Positions 12,953 through 32,519 of a stretch of DNA of 64,000 nt are shown here, one piece after another (position 1 is the first letter of the stretch; the number at the start of each line of letters is the position of its first letter). The position numbers were made by a program, and so were the translations under genes. This stretch comes from Selaginella tamariscina (taxonomy: Eukaryota > Streptophyta > Lycopodiopsida > Selaginellales > Selaginellaceae), in NCBI GenBank assembly GCA_003024785.1, contig PUQB01000005.1, forward strand, positions 1,571,106-1,635,105. Reading direction: 5' to 3'. The notes under the pieces were generated by a model. That model ran no database searches, had not been told where the DNA came from, and saw only the letters and a program-made list of their open reading frames with translations.

Positions 12953-14562
12953 ATGGGCCAGCTATTTTCGAAAGTAGTCAATGTCATCCGCAACCTCGGT
13001 ATGTTCTCTATATGTTTCTTTTCTCGATTTCCACAGTTTATACTTCTAGAATTTCTTGAATTTCTGGTCATTTTTACTATTCATAATGACTTCTGCGGTT
13101 CTTATATGAATTTCGTTAAATCTCTGTGTCGCAGTGGTGCCAATCCAGGCATTCTTCGGTAATCTGCTTCACTGTATGATGGACGACATTTTCCAGAAGT
13201 TCCAGTACATTTTGGCAAAGCACGGTACGTTTTTTTCTCAAAAAATCCAATTTTTCCTGGTTTTCCCCATAAAATTCCGATTTTTCGTGGCTTTTCCTCC
13301 AAAAAATGCGACTTTTCTCAGTTTTTCCTTGATTTTCCCCTGAATTTCTCTCAAAAATTGATCTTTTGATGTTATGCTGTTGAATCGGGTGCAGGGAAAC
13401 CCGTTCCAGTGTTAGTCGCACGGAGATCGGTTGTGGTTGTGGGCGAGAACACTTTTAGCTCGGAGCTCTCCAGGCAGTTCGTGCGCCATGAGGCAGCAAG
13501 CGTGATAAGCATTCGCCATGTCGGCCTTCCCGGAATTGCTTCCCAGGTAAGATGCTCTCACACTCTACAACGTCTCTATATGTACACGAATATATTTCAT
13601 GATACGATATGTAAATTTGTTACGTTCTAAAATACATTGCATATTATATACGTAGTAGATGCATATCATACGTGCGTACGTGTATCTCCCTGGGCGTGTG
13701 TCGATATGATCTTATAGATTCAACGTAACTATCACACATCACTATCAATATGTAGATGCACATAATCTAAATACAAGCTATGTCTGTAGCACATCACAAA
13801 AACACACACACATATTGCATATTGATATGCCTATCCGCGTGTGCGAGATTTTGATATATACTCCTTGAAGGTACTTTGTGACATTGCCATGCACACGAGT
13901 ATCCATATATTTACATGGCTACGTACATTAGTGATGAAATACATGTTTACATATATACACGTATTCATCTACCTGTGTGTGTTTCTACGTCACACAGACG
14001 TGTCCGGTTACACACAGTATATAACTGGTGGAAATATCGAATACTTACATAACTAACTGCAGAATAAAGCCCAGGAGATGCTGGAGATGCTGATGGTGGG
14101 AGATAACTCTTTCTCTGCCAGGTAATATATTTAGAGTGTGGTGTGCGTGAGCGTGTGTACGTGTGTTTGGAGTCAAACTTGTACAAGCTCAGACATATTG
14201 CAGGTTCGCAGACCTTGAGAACGAAAACGATCTCACTACGGCTCTGCTGAATTGCGATAAGATTGACATCCTCGTCACGGCAATACAGAGCTTCAACGAC
14301 ACGTCGGCCAAATTCGTCCGTCAGGTGTACAGATACGCCAGGTCAGCATTTCCGGTTCAAGTTTATCTGGTAGTTGCACGTTCACTCCAGGTATGTAGAT
14401 ATGGAGAGAGAGAGAGAGAGCTGACAGATACCTACACAAAGCATTGTGTAGATCCCTGCCAACTATGGGATTGCGGCAGTGGACTTTTTGCTCGATTTGA
14501 GTGATGTCGGACCATTTGATGCCAGAGTATATGCCGTCAAGGATATTGTCTTTGGAGCTTAA
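12953..14562 (+). CDS. Unknown protein with degenerate SDR-like fold and possible N-myristoylation signal
   Basis: Six exons with consistent phases: 12953-12998, 13135-13224, 13395-13546, 14063-14121, 14204-14390 and 14452-14562, about 214 aa and no frame break. The protein begins MGQLFSKV, which fits an N-myristoylation signal (Gly2, Ser6), followed by a hydrophobic-amphipathic stretch. Residues about 50-75 (RRSVVVVGENTFSSEL) resemble the beta1-turn-alpha1 of a short-chain dehydrogenase, and the C-terminal third (YGIAAVDFLLDLSDVG) resembles the region after the catalytic Tyr. The cofactor motif TGxxxGxG is not conserved and Lys of YxxxK is replaced by Ala. If the fold assignment is right it is probably non-catalytic and membrane-associated. 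The family was not firmly recognised; the SDR link is an inference. Confidence 0.65.
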
Positions 14563-16380
14563 GGTGAACACACATATCTATTGCTCAAATGGATGGTGTG
14601 TGCCTGTGTATGAGTGCATGTGTGTTGAGCTGGCAGCCACTTATCTCCACGCAAGCACACACACACACACATGCATGCATGTATACTTATGTATACGTTT
14701 CTTTGCATGTATGCAAATTACAGTCTAATTTTTAAGAAGCTCATTTTCTCACAGGAAAAAAGGGAAAACAACACAAAAGGTACATCACGCACGCGGGTGC
14801 TGTATTGCATCCAAATATTATGCAGGCCTTGAAAGGCACAGTATCTATGTTGTATATTAACTTCTTTGTTGTATGTATGTATATATAAAGAGAGGGTCTC
14901 CATTCTTCCTTCGTCTCTCTCACACACGCACCGCACAAGATCATTATGAGTGTTCTATAAACAGCCGCTACTTTAAACTTTATGAGAGTTTATAAAAAAA
15001 TACTTGTCTCGCCCCGCATATATATATATATATTAAATGTGTGGTTTTATAATGCTTTAAGTATATATAAATGAGTAAACCTTCGGAGTACAGAGATTCC
15101 CTCTCAATTATATGCCTTAGTGATGCAACCTTTCTTTGTTTTAACACGTACTCTGTTTTAAAACATATAATAATTTTAAACAAATAGAGAATATCTCTTT
15201 AGAGTATATTCCACTTTTGCATGGAGTGAACAATATACTTTTTGTGCATATATTTCTTCTACAGTATGTAAGATAATCTTCATATATTATATATGTGTGT
15301 GTGTGTGTGTGTGTGTACGTACTATTAATCATGTTTAATTAACTGAGATTAACAAGTTTGAGATAATCACTGGGCCCCACGATTCGATGAGACATCCTAA
15401 GCGCATAATATAATTAAAATAGAAACTAGAAAGTAAAAATTAATTACTAATAAATATATAAATACCTATGCAATATGGATCACACACTTAATAATATTAA
15501 TCTATTTTAATTTTATATTATAATTTTTAAATTTAGAAAAGAGAGTATTTATTTTAAAACTATAAATTACATAGTTTAATTTTAAATTATATATTATACA
15601 ATACAATATATTATATTAAAATTACATTATTAATTCAGAATTAATTTATGAATCATAAATTTTGATATGTTAATTTTAATTATAGATTTTTCATCTTTAA
15701 ACATAGCTTTCACTGTTGATTTAAATATTAAAATTTATAAACTTATATTTTAAACTTGAAATTTATAATAATACTGTGATGACCTCAGATCTGTCTTGTA
15801 TTATTTTTCTTAAACTTGTCATTTGGAAAAAGTTGCCATTTGTCTTTGTTAGGTTTCGATCCTTTGAATTTGTCATTTTACAGGAATGGTTTAGATTCTG
15901 TTTATCAGACGGTGAGAGTTTAAATGAATATAATTAGGAAGGATATTCACAACATATACTAGGATATGCAAGAATATTCGTTGCTAGGATATTTTAATTA
16001 AATATTCTAATAATAGAGTAACATATTTAAAAAGAATGAAATGTACTAAAAACCGCGTGCCCTAAATTCTATTTCCATGGCGGAGCGCTCAGAGATATCG
16101 TCCGTGTCCGCCTAAGAAGACGAAGAACGCACGTGTCCGACCATAGGTTTCTACTCTTTTCCTGCATTTTCTTCATATATTTCTATGAAATTTCGATATG
16201 AAAGAATGATAAAAATCGCAGAAAATCCCTCAAAAATCCGCTCTTTCTGACTTATTTCTACATATAATCCATCAACACTATGATCTTTCAAGGGGTGAAG
16301 GATTAAGCGCACAAGACGCAGCATTCTTGGACTACACTTTCTTCATATCCAAACGATTGAAGGACTGAACAGGAAAAGCG
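14563..16380. other. Intergenic; leader of the GT14 gene at the right end
   Basis: AT-rich, with CA/GT runs at about 14,665 and 15,293-15,316. No gene was found. Near the right end a 12-codon open frame (16,077-16,115, starting MAERSE) lies about 300 bases upstream of the GT14 start and could be an upstream ORF or a piece of leader; nothing else supports it. Confidence 0.5.
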
Positions 16381-18705
16381 ATGAAGAAGCGGCCCTCAAT
16401 CTTCCACCGATGGCGATGGCGGATCATCTTCATCGCTTTCGGATTAGGGTTCATGGCGCTCCTGTTTTCCAGTTCTAGGTTTCCGCCGCCGGCTTCCTCC
16501 TCTTCCGGCGGCGGAACCATCCCAGCTTCAGCATTAGTTCGTGAATCTACCAATGCACCTGCCAAAATCGCGTTTTTGTTTCTCGCTAGGAATCGCTTGC
16601 CACTAGAAATCCTCTGGGACCTGTTTTTTAAGGTATATTTGTGTGTGTGCGTGCAGTTTATACATTGATAGACAAAAATAATGTAGACACATATATATGC
16701 TTTAACATATATACATATATGTCTGTGTCTTGGTTTATATGTTAAGCATATATATGTGTCTTGGTTTTGTACGCTTACACTGTATGTGTTTATATACATA
16801 CACAATCTGATGCTACATTAACACAGATATGTGTGCATGGTTGGTGGGTTAGATGAAGACATTAGATAGATCGAAAGTAAAATAATACAGTAGAGTTAAT
16901 AATGCTAATTACACTTCGTTCACACACTATCGTGTAAGAAAAGTTAACGTATTTCAAATTTTTGATATAATAATTATTTACATCTTAAACACTTGTACAC
17001 AGAGTCAGATTACATAGATATACATTTGAAAAAAAATTAAAATAAAATAAAATAAAATATATATATATATTTCAAATGTATATATTACCATCTGTAGATT
17101 AAAACAAGCAGTTTTTATTAATAGTATGACTCCTTACTAATACTCTCTCTCTCTAGATATATTGATAGCTAGATAGTGTATGACATATAGGAAAGTGTGG
17201 ACCGACACGTTTTAATTTTATATTCTGCATATGATGCACTTGCCTGTAGTATATTACCTATCGGGAATATATGCAGATATTGCACGCACGCGTACCGGCC
17301 CTTCGCTTTTCTCTTAGATGAGAAAGGGGATATATCTATATATGAGATTCTATGAGATAAGGGTACTATGTACTTACACAACGTAAGTGTATACACATAA
17401 ACACTTTCTCACATTGTTTTCTTAATAATTTTGTACAGGGTGCTCAAGAGAATTTGTATAGCATATACGTTCATCCTAGGCCTGGTTTTGTCTACGATTC
17501 AACAAACACCCAATCTTCGTTTTTCTGGAGCCGGCAAGTTAACAATAGCATTCTGGTAATGTCTGTCTGTGTATGTTGCGCGCGCGCGTTACAAGTAGTG
17601 CACGTATAGTAAATACATACAACGGGCTTGCGCGATTAGATACATCACACACGCATATACATCAATATATCTTCTATAATTATCCACTATAAATATCTCT
17701 ACAGATATTAGATATATCTGTACCTGTGTATCTATCACGCGCGCACACACACATAACTACTTCACACATATAATATATGCATATCTATGTATCTCATGGA
17801 TGTGTGTGTTTCACTTCTTATATTTGTTTACAGGTTGAGTGGGGTGAGTCGAGTATGATTGATGCGGAGAGAATTTTATTGAGGAAGGCTTTAGAAGATC
17901 CTTCAATCTCTCATTTTGTTTTATTATCTGATAGGTACTCCCACCCCGCCCCACCCCCCCTCTCTCTCTCACACACACAAGCACATTATGTGTGCTGATC
18001 TATTCTTATTCAGTGCATACCTTTATACAACTTCAGCTACATTTACAACTACATTACTTCGTCACCTAAGAGTTTTGTTGATAGGTATTTTCGAGTTTAT
18101 ATAACATATTAATATGATGTCAATATAATTAGTTTATCAGTTTTACTGAGAGCAAAAAGACGCGGTATAATCCTAGAATGTTTCCAACTATCACACAAGA
18201 CAAATGGAGGAAGGGATCTCAGGTATACAGGCATATATGTACATATGTGCGTGAGTGTGTTTATATATATTTCTGAAATTTTTGACTTGTAATAACATTT
18301 TTATTTCTTGATACAGTGGTTTGTGCTTATCAGAAAGCACGCAGAGATTGTTATTGCGGATAATGTTATTCTTCAGTCTTTTTACGATCACTGCAAGGTA
18401 TATATATATATGTCTATGCATTTTCTATTTACGTTATGCATTAAGATATGGAAATAAGAAGCAGGCTTTGTATTTTATATTTTTCTTTAGATATGTTACT
18501 GTACTTTGCCAGAGATTTTCACTACTGGCTGTGAAAGCCCGTCAACATGGTCAGTTTAAGGTAGATTTAGTTTCATCAAAGAAGTAACGCATCATTAGAG
18601 GGCAAAACCTGTCTTATTTCTACATTTTTTATTATTTGCTAACGTGTAGTTTGTTAATGTGCAGCGGGATGTGTTACCAGAAGCTGGACGCAAATACGGA
18701 GCAGT

Positions 18706-18783
<78 letters not shown>

Positions 18784-19546
18784 GTATATGTATATGTATA
18801 TGTTTGTATGTATATAACTATACAATACTAACATTATTGATTTGATATCATTAATGTTATACTGGAACTTGGAATTTTTTTGACAGAATATGTATAGTCG
18901 TTCGGAAACGGATTGCGTCCCAGATGAACATTATATTCAAACCTTACTTTCAGTAAGTTAACGTTCCTGTCTTTATATGTTGTATCATATATAACATTAT
19001 CTGTAACATGTTTTCACTCATATATGTGTCTTTTGCCATTGTGTATAGATTCATGGGGCTGAAAACGAGACAGAAAGGAGACCAACTACATATACACTAT
19101 GGAAAGCATCAGATAAGGGCCACCAAAATTCGCGTTGGCATCCCGTCACCTTCCAGTTTGGTGATGTTTCTTCAAGGACCATAAGCGACATTCAGGTTCG
19201 TGCGTGCGCGCGCGCGCGCGTGGGGTGTGTGTGTGTGTGTGGTGTGTGTGCAGAGAGAGGGAGAAGTAATTTTACGATGTCAATAAATGAATATGCATGT
19301 TATGACTGCAGGGTATTTTGAGTATTAGATACGACACCGAGGATAGAACAGAATGGTGTAGTTGCAATGGTGTTCCTAGAGCTTGTTACTTGTTTGCAAG
19401 AAAGTTCACAAGAGCTGCAGTTATTCGACTTATGAAGAATGTGAGTCTCTCTCTCTTACAACACATAGGCACACGTACACATTTAGGCATTTACTTTTAG
19501 TGTTCAATACTTATTTGCGTTCGTCTATACGGATTCTGCATTTGAT

Positions 19547-19581
<35 letters not shown>

Positions 19582-19994
19582 TGCCCTACTTCCCTGCACA
19601 CGTCAGCATTTATTTCCCCCTAATTGGTAGAAATGTGACGCAAGTCTCTGGATATGTTTGTAGTCTTAGATGTAAATTTATATATTACCTCTTTTATTTA
19701 AAAGTTTTGCTGGATACACCAGAGCTTTGCACGCACACGCCTGCAGATTATATACCTTTAGTGGTGTTACATATACAGAAACTTACAAATTAGATAAATA
19801 CACCTCTCTCTCTCTTCTCTATATATGTGTGTGTGTGTGTGTGTACATATATATTATTTTATTTTATCTTATTTATTTATTTATTTATTTATTTTGCGAC
19901 ACATATCCTATCTACAACATGTTTGATGTTGTTTCCGGTTTTTCAGAATGAGATCTTTGCGGATAATGGGACATCACTCACGTCTTTTTATTAA
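16381..19994 (+). CDS. Core-2/I-branching N-acetylglucosaminyltransferase family protein (GT14, DUF266)
   Basis: Eleven exons: 16381-16632, 17439-17555, 17834-17934, 18014-18084, 18141-18222, 18317-18397, 18665-18703, 18887-18952, 19049-19195, 19312-19440 and 19947-19994. The protein of about 377 aa has a type II signal-anchor helix (residues 13-31, WRIIFIAFGLGF), a Pro/Ser stem, then the family hallmarks KIAFLFLARN, YVHPRPG, WGESSMIDAERILL, FVLLSD, CIPLYNF, WRKGSQWF, DEHYIQTLL and RWHPVTF. Family members are Golgi glycosyltransferases acting on cell-wall glycoproteins or polysaccharides; acceptor unknown. The exon 3-4 junction is one base short (AG joined to TGCATACC should read through SCIPLYN), and total exon length is also one base below a multiple of three, so a single base is missing near 18,014. 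Confidence 0.88.
18706..18784. repeat. Compound microsatellite (CT)n(TA)n in a GT14 intron
   Basis: A CT run of more than 25 repeats passes directly into a TA run. It begins two bases after the GT of the splice donor at 18,704. Similar runs occupy other introns of this gene (GT/CG near 19,207-19,250, AT near 19,550-19,575, GT near 19,826-19,843). Confidence 0.9.
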
Positions 19995-20620
19995 GTCGTA
20001 ATATAATGTAAATGGTGTAGAAAGAAATTGTTTTGTCAGTTTAGGCAATTTTTAAAAGATGAATAATTCTGTATTTCATAGTAGTTCCATTTTACATATA
20101 TTAATGATTTTATATTTTCATTTTATGGTACAAGAAATATATCATTTTTTTATAAACTCAAATACACATTTTTGAATATTTTTAAATGTTTTTTATGGAT
20201 TGGTAATTTAATATTAGAGGCTTAATAGATGTACAGTTAACATGTTTATTCATTTAACTGACATATTTATTCATTTAAAAGTACAGAACTGGATATGCTA
20301 TAAGTCCTATTAGATATACACAATGACATAGGGTGTATAATAGAACCTACGTTAGATTATACATAATAAGCTTTAATAATATGTATATCTATATATCGTA
20401 CCTTGACATTGAGTTCTTGCTAATATATTCGATCTCACATAATTATTATGTTTTGATTTAAAGTAATAATAAGTACACAATTGTATTAAAAAATCAAATA
20501 ATGAAGCGTTTACTAAATAGGATATTTCTAAAATATCGATTTGAAAATGTCCTCTTTTAGGTTTAAGGTTTAGGGTTTAGGTATATATTGAGGAGGGTTT
20601 AAAAGGTTAGGGTTCCAAGA
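19995..20620. other. Intergenic; promoter with telo-box-like motif
   Basis: AT-rich spacer. Immediately before the next start codon, 20,555-20,612, lie several copies of taggg/tttaggg-type sequence (ggtttagggtttagg), a telo-box arrangement common in promoters of plant housekeeping genes. Confidence 0.5.
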
Positions 20621-20770
20621 ATGAAGGGTGGCAAAAAACAAGAGGATAGAGATCTTGATAATCTAATTGCAGAGGCCGCAAAAGCAGATGCAAAGCAAAT
20701 AGAGCCATACCTTCATCGACTTGCATTTGCAAAAAAGTATGTAAAAGAATTGATATATAAGTTAAAAAAG

Positions 20771-20823
<53 letters not shown>

Positions 20824-21631
20824 AAGTTTTTCTTCATAGGATATACGAGGCAGACGTACATGGGAAGGTTATATACGTTCTCACCGTGGATGACCCGCCC
20901 GATAAGGTTGCTGAGGTCGCTAAGAAGACAGCAGAGACCGTTGGATATGGATTTGCTATGTGTTTACAGCACCTCGAAGAGTGCAAAGACATTTCCGATT
21001 CCAACAAGGAGAAGATTGAAGAGCTCATCAAGCAGGCAACTGAAGATATTAAAATTCCTGTTATGCAAGAGCCACCACCTTTGTCAAGCAAAGAAGAGAT
21101 CAAACTTGGCATCAAAGTATGTATATGCATATTTATGGGGATTTATATATATATATATTGCATATGGTGGCTGATATACATTATATAGAAGAAGCTAGAG
21201 AATTCCATGTATGCATGCTAACATGTAACTGTCTCAGGGTTACCAAGAATATATGGTTATAGCATGGAAGAGGTTCTTCAAATGGTATGCAGATGGGGAA
21301 GAGGAGGCGGTGTATAATCTGGGAGTCAGTATGGAGAAGGCATTTGAAGAACTACAAGGCATGAAGGGGTTAATATACCTTCGTGAGAGTGATAACTGGC
21401 AAGATTTCAAGGAGGTAATGAAATATATTTTAATCTAGTTAATTAATTCTCTTAGTTTTCTATATTTACTATACATATTTAATATTGAAATCTGATTTAG
21501 AATTGTGAAGTACTTCACTAAATTATTAATAATGGTGTTGTTTGTAGAGAGTTGGCAAGAGCTTTAGAAGGGATAAAGAGAAAGGAAAGAAGGCTAAAAG
21601 GGCAAGTAAAAGAGCATTGGTTCTAAATTAA
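20621..21631 (+). CDS. Unknown protein, acidic-helical with lysine/arginine-rich tail
   Basis: Four exons, 20621-20736, 20840-21116, 21238-21414 and 21548-21631, with phase-consistent GT-AG junctions and no frame break; about 217 aa. The start MKGGKKQEDRDLDN lies 10 bases after a telo-box-like stretch. The protein has a charged N-terminus, a segment with VIYVLTVDDPPDKVAEVAKK, a proline turn (QEPPPLSSKEE), a helical part with WKRFFKWYADGEEEA and a strongly basic tail (SFRRDKEKGKKAKRASK) that could serve as a nuclear localisation signal. I recognise no domain. Intron 1 holds a 46-bp TA microsatellite (20,773-20,818). Clean splicing and an unbroken frame support a real gene; no function can be given. 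Confidence 0.7.
20773..20818. repeat. TA microsatellite in intron
   Basis: An uninterrupted TA run of about 23 repeats within the first intron of the unknown gene at 20,621. Confidence 0.9.
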
Positions 21632-23300
21632 ATATATATCATGAATTGTATGTGTATAAATTACATATATATTCTTAAATATATCCTCAAACTTTTATTA
21701 TAAAAATTTATATTTGTGTAAATATTCTTATTAAACTTCAAATAACATATAATTGATAAATTAAATTATAAAGCTAAAACAAAAATAATTTTAATTTAAC
21801 ATTATCATTTAATATTTTCACTATATAATATTAAATCAAAAAAATAATTTAAACAAATATTGAAAAATATATTAAAAACTTCATTCATTATTTAAAACTT
21901 AATGAAATATTTTAGTTATTATTTTATTTTTATTATGGCAGGCCACTTGAGCTTTGATTCAGATTAAATTATTTTAAGATTAAAAATAGTATATTAATAA
22001 TATACCATCAAATCTGTCTATACCTATCTACTTACATATATTACATATTATAAAGAGGAGCTCTCACGGTCTCAAGATATGGCTAGAACAGACATATGCA
22101 AAAAAAAGCTTATATTTATAGACATCTAAATTAGAGTATATTCTTAATATATACATTATTAAAGCTTATTATAATATTTTAAATTTTATATAATTAGAAT
22201 TAAACGAAGTTGAACGTAATTTGAATTATATTTATAAATGTTTGTATTATAATTGTCTAATAATAATAATTTATTAATATATGTGAATCACATATAATTA
22301 TCATTTTTGAACAAATTTTTTACACATAACATATTTAAAACATATATAAATATAAATATTTTTATATAAAGTTTGAATGGTGAATTATAATTTGTTTTAG
22401 TTTAATGTACATCCATTGTATGTTTAAAGATGTTATACATGTGTTATAATACACGTGTATATTCATATTAAGAATTTAGACGGTAAATCGTTTGCTCCCT
22501 CATATATTGTGAAATAAATCAAACATATAATTTAAATACACATATATTGTGAAATTAAGTTATCTTAAGACTCCACATGTTCAATATTAGTATATTTTAA
22601 TCTCTATATAATTAGAATTTTTCTTAACTATAATTAAAAATTAAAATAAAACTTAAACTTACTCTTAATATATATTTCTAATTTTAAATCAAAGAATATT
22701 ATTAGAATATTCTAATTAGTTTACTATGAAAAGCACCAGTAGTAAGTTTATGAAATTAATGATATTTTATTAATTTAATTTCAAAGTTTAATACTGAGAT
22801 TTATGTTTGAAATGAACAATCCAATTGCTGAATTTGAATATGTAATTTGTAATAATAATATAAACCTGGATCAGCTAGGGAAATTCCAAATTTAAATATA
22901 TATATAAAGTGTGTAATGTGTGTTTATGCATGTATAATGTTATATAATATATCAAACATTAAAATAAAAATATAATTTAGAAATAAAAAAATACATTTTC
23001 TTTTAAATTTGAAATTAAATTAAATAAAATCAAAAACTAAAAAAAGGTTTTAAACTTAGATTTTAAAACTAAACACCATACATAAAGTCAATGCCACGTA
23101 GAACTTATCACATAAGAATCAGCAACCTTATCTAGTCGTTATATATACTTAATACAAATACCCTACTTCTTGCACGTTGAAGATATTGCAAAGATATTTG
23201 AAAACATATTTTCCGGATATTCCAGAATTCATATTCGACGAATCACGGGCTCCTCTCCAACCACTTGTCGAAACATTTCGAAAGGATTGAACTGGGAACC
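21632..23300. other. Long AT-rich intergenic region, no gene seen
   Basis: About 1.7 kb of strongly AT-rich DNA with many short poly-A/T and TA tracts. No open frame with splice signals, tRNA or mobile-element structure was recognised. Confidence 0.6.
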
Positions 23301-23303
23301 CCA

Positions 23304-23424
23304 ACACGTGCCAGCGTTTGCATGGCCACTTTTACGTGTCATGTCCTCAATGCATTTGTCCTGCTTTGCTGGCTTGCCAAGTGTCACCTATAGACCAGTG
23401 CATCTCTTCCATATATATATCGCC
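23304..23424 (+). promoter_or_regulatory. ABA-response-like promoter elements of the LEA gene
   Basis: A G-box core CACGTG lies at 23,305-23,310 and ACGTGTC, a classical ABRE form, at 23,334-23,340, about 160-195 bases upstream of the LEA start codon. A TATA-like stretch (catatatatatc) is at about 23,410-23,421. Paired ABREs upstream of a LEA gene fit induction by ABA or desiccation; this is inferred from motifs only. Confidence 0.6.
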
Positions 23425-23500
23425 TCTAATTGAAGCCCCACATTGTAATCAATCAGTACGTTTCTATCTATCTCTCGAATTCTTCAGTGAATTTACCAAA

Positions 23501-24744
23501 ATGGCTATGGCAATGAGTGTCAGCAACCTTGCAACGAGCAGCATTACTACTGTTCCATCAACGGCCAGATCCAATGCGACTCTAAGATCCACGGCTAAGT
23601 TTCCTCAGCTGGGTTTGAAGAACAAGGCTCGTCTCTTCGTCGTGAGAGCTTCAGATGAGGTAAATCAATATAAGCGTGTACAGTGTATCGTGCGTGCGTG
23701 CGCGTGCGCGTGTATGTGTGTGTGAGAGAGAGGGAAGTATTGTATGAACTTCTTAGAACATTTATGAAGATAATACCTTGGCATTGTTTAAGACTTTGAT
23801 TGTGTTTTAGAAAACACCGATTGTATAGATGGACATATATGTTTTTGTTTATGCAGGACGGTGTAGTTGACAATGTAAAGAATGCAGCCTCGGAAGTAAC
23901 AGACAGAGTTAAGGGAGCAGCACAGAAAACAAGCGATTTTGTCACAGGTGCGTCCGAGGATGCAAAGGGCAAAGCAGAGGACACTTCAAGGGATGTCAAA
24001 GGTAAGGTAGACGATGCCTCGGGGACTGCCCGGAACAAACTAGGCGGTGCCAAGGACGATGCCTACGGCAAGAGTAAGGACTTCGAGAAAGACGCTAAAC
24101 GCCAGACCTCCAACTTACAAGATCAAGCCGGCAGCTGGAAGGTGTGTGTGCGTGCGTGCGTGTGTTTTAGTTAGTGATTTAGTTTGCAAAGCTAGAAACA
24201 AGCTCTTACATGTGTGTGTGTGTGTGTTCAGTTGTTAGGTTACTATACATTCATTATTAATAGATAATCATATGCAGGAGTGTGTGTTCGTTCTACTTAA
24301 AGAAACAAGTTCTTATATACATATGTGTGTGTGTGTGTGTGTGTGTATGTATATGTGCAAGTTGTTAAGTCGCTATACATTCATTATTTAATGTGTAGGA
24401 GCTTAACTAATACGTTAATTTGTCGATGTTTACAGGACAAAGCTGCAGACACAGCTGGAGACTTGAAGGTAAACACACATACAGACATATATAATGATTT
24501 TAATTCATATAATTATATTAAATTGATTAATATAATGATGCTCCAATTGACATAAATTGTTTATAATTGACAGAACAAAGCTCAAGGGGCAGCGGAAGAT
24601 GCAGCTAACAATGTGAAGGGTGCATTCAACAAGGCTGGAGATGCAGCCAGTGACACAGGGAAGGATGCACAACGTAAGGCTGACGACGCTGGTGCCTCTA
24701 TTAAGGATACTGCTAAGGATGCTAAACACAAGATTAATCAATAG
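23501..24744 (+). CDS. LEA (late embryogenesis abundant) protein, probably plastid-targeted
   Basis: Four phase-0 exons: 23501-23659, 23857-24141, 24436-24468 and 24574-24744, giving 215 aa with no frame break. Exon 1 encodes a Ser/Thr/Ala-rich, acid-poor N-terminus (MAMAMSVSNLATSS onward, ending VVRASDE) typical of a chloroplast transit peptide. The rest is hydrophilic, Ala/Lys/Asp-rich and built from 11-residue repeats of LEA_4 type (VTDRVKGAAQK, DKAADTAGDLK, DTAKDAKHKIN). Such proteins are disordered in water, fold to amphipathic helices on drying and protect membranes and enzymes. Exon 3 is 33 bp and encodes exactly one 11-mer. The 3' exons continue the repeat pattern to the end. Introns carry GT microsatellites directly after the donor sites. 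Confidence 0.85.
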
Positions 24745-24921
24745 GGGTTTCCTTAAACCACTAAAGGATATCCTGTAAACTTTTGTAAACGTGACTTTTG
24801 TTTAATGATTAAATAGGTATTTATATAATTGAGACTATAATTTATATGATTAACTAATCATGGACTTTACTTCTGTTGAGTATAACATTTAACTGTTTAG
24901 TTATACTGAAAGATATATATA

Positions 24922-24952
<31 letters not shown>

Positions 24953-25600
24953 CATATGTGGAAGACCGGTAGGTTGTGAATATCTATACTACAGACAAGT
25001 GCGTCCACAATATATTATCACTGAATTTCGTAAGTGCAATTTTCAACACGACATATACTTCGTCAAACACGTGAGCCTCCGCTAAAGACATAGTATATAA
25101 ATCTCACATATTATATCATTCGTTTGTAATCCCAGTGCAGAACATTCATAATGCACATGGAGACTTCTATCGTATACATATTATATAGACTTAAGATTAA
25201 TTATTAACGTAATGTATATCATGCGTATAATTTACATGTTATACGACTCTTAGTCTTTAGTGTTTTAATAATGTATATGTGTATGTGATGGAAAGAACGA
25301 TAAGTGTCAGTGGACCACGTAACCTCGTGTCATATAAGTCGTGGCCGCATCGAGGCCGCAAACATAAATGAAATCTGCACCGTCCATGACTCCCACGTGG
25401 TCCTCGTCCTTGCTACTTCCATTTACAGCTTGCGTATTCTGTAGGGCTTTTACGCCGCCAAATGATTATAATGTTGGGTTAAACTGACGTGGCAGTGGGT
25501 AAACAGATGTTTTCAATTATTTAGCTGCTCAGTAATTAGGGTTCATTTGAAATTGGCACAATACGATCCATGGTTTGAAGAGGAGCGAAGAGCAATCGGG
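24745..25600. promoter_or_regulatory. Intergenic region and likely ABCC promoter with ACGT boxes
   Basis: Contains a TA/GTAT microsatellite (24,915-24,955). Within 300 bases of the ABCC start are several ACGT cores: accacgtaacc at about 25,314, a palindromic CCACGTGG at 25,393-25,400 and gacgtggc at about 25,487. These are G-box/ABRE-like bZIP target forms; regulation is inferred only from motif content. No gene was found in the stretch. Confidence 0.45.

Positions 25601-32519
<6,919 letters not shown>

Noticed and set aside
15290..15320. Long GT runs considered as Z-DNA or regulatory sites
   Set aside because: Such runs are everywhere in this window, so an individual one carries no special evidence.
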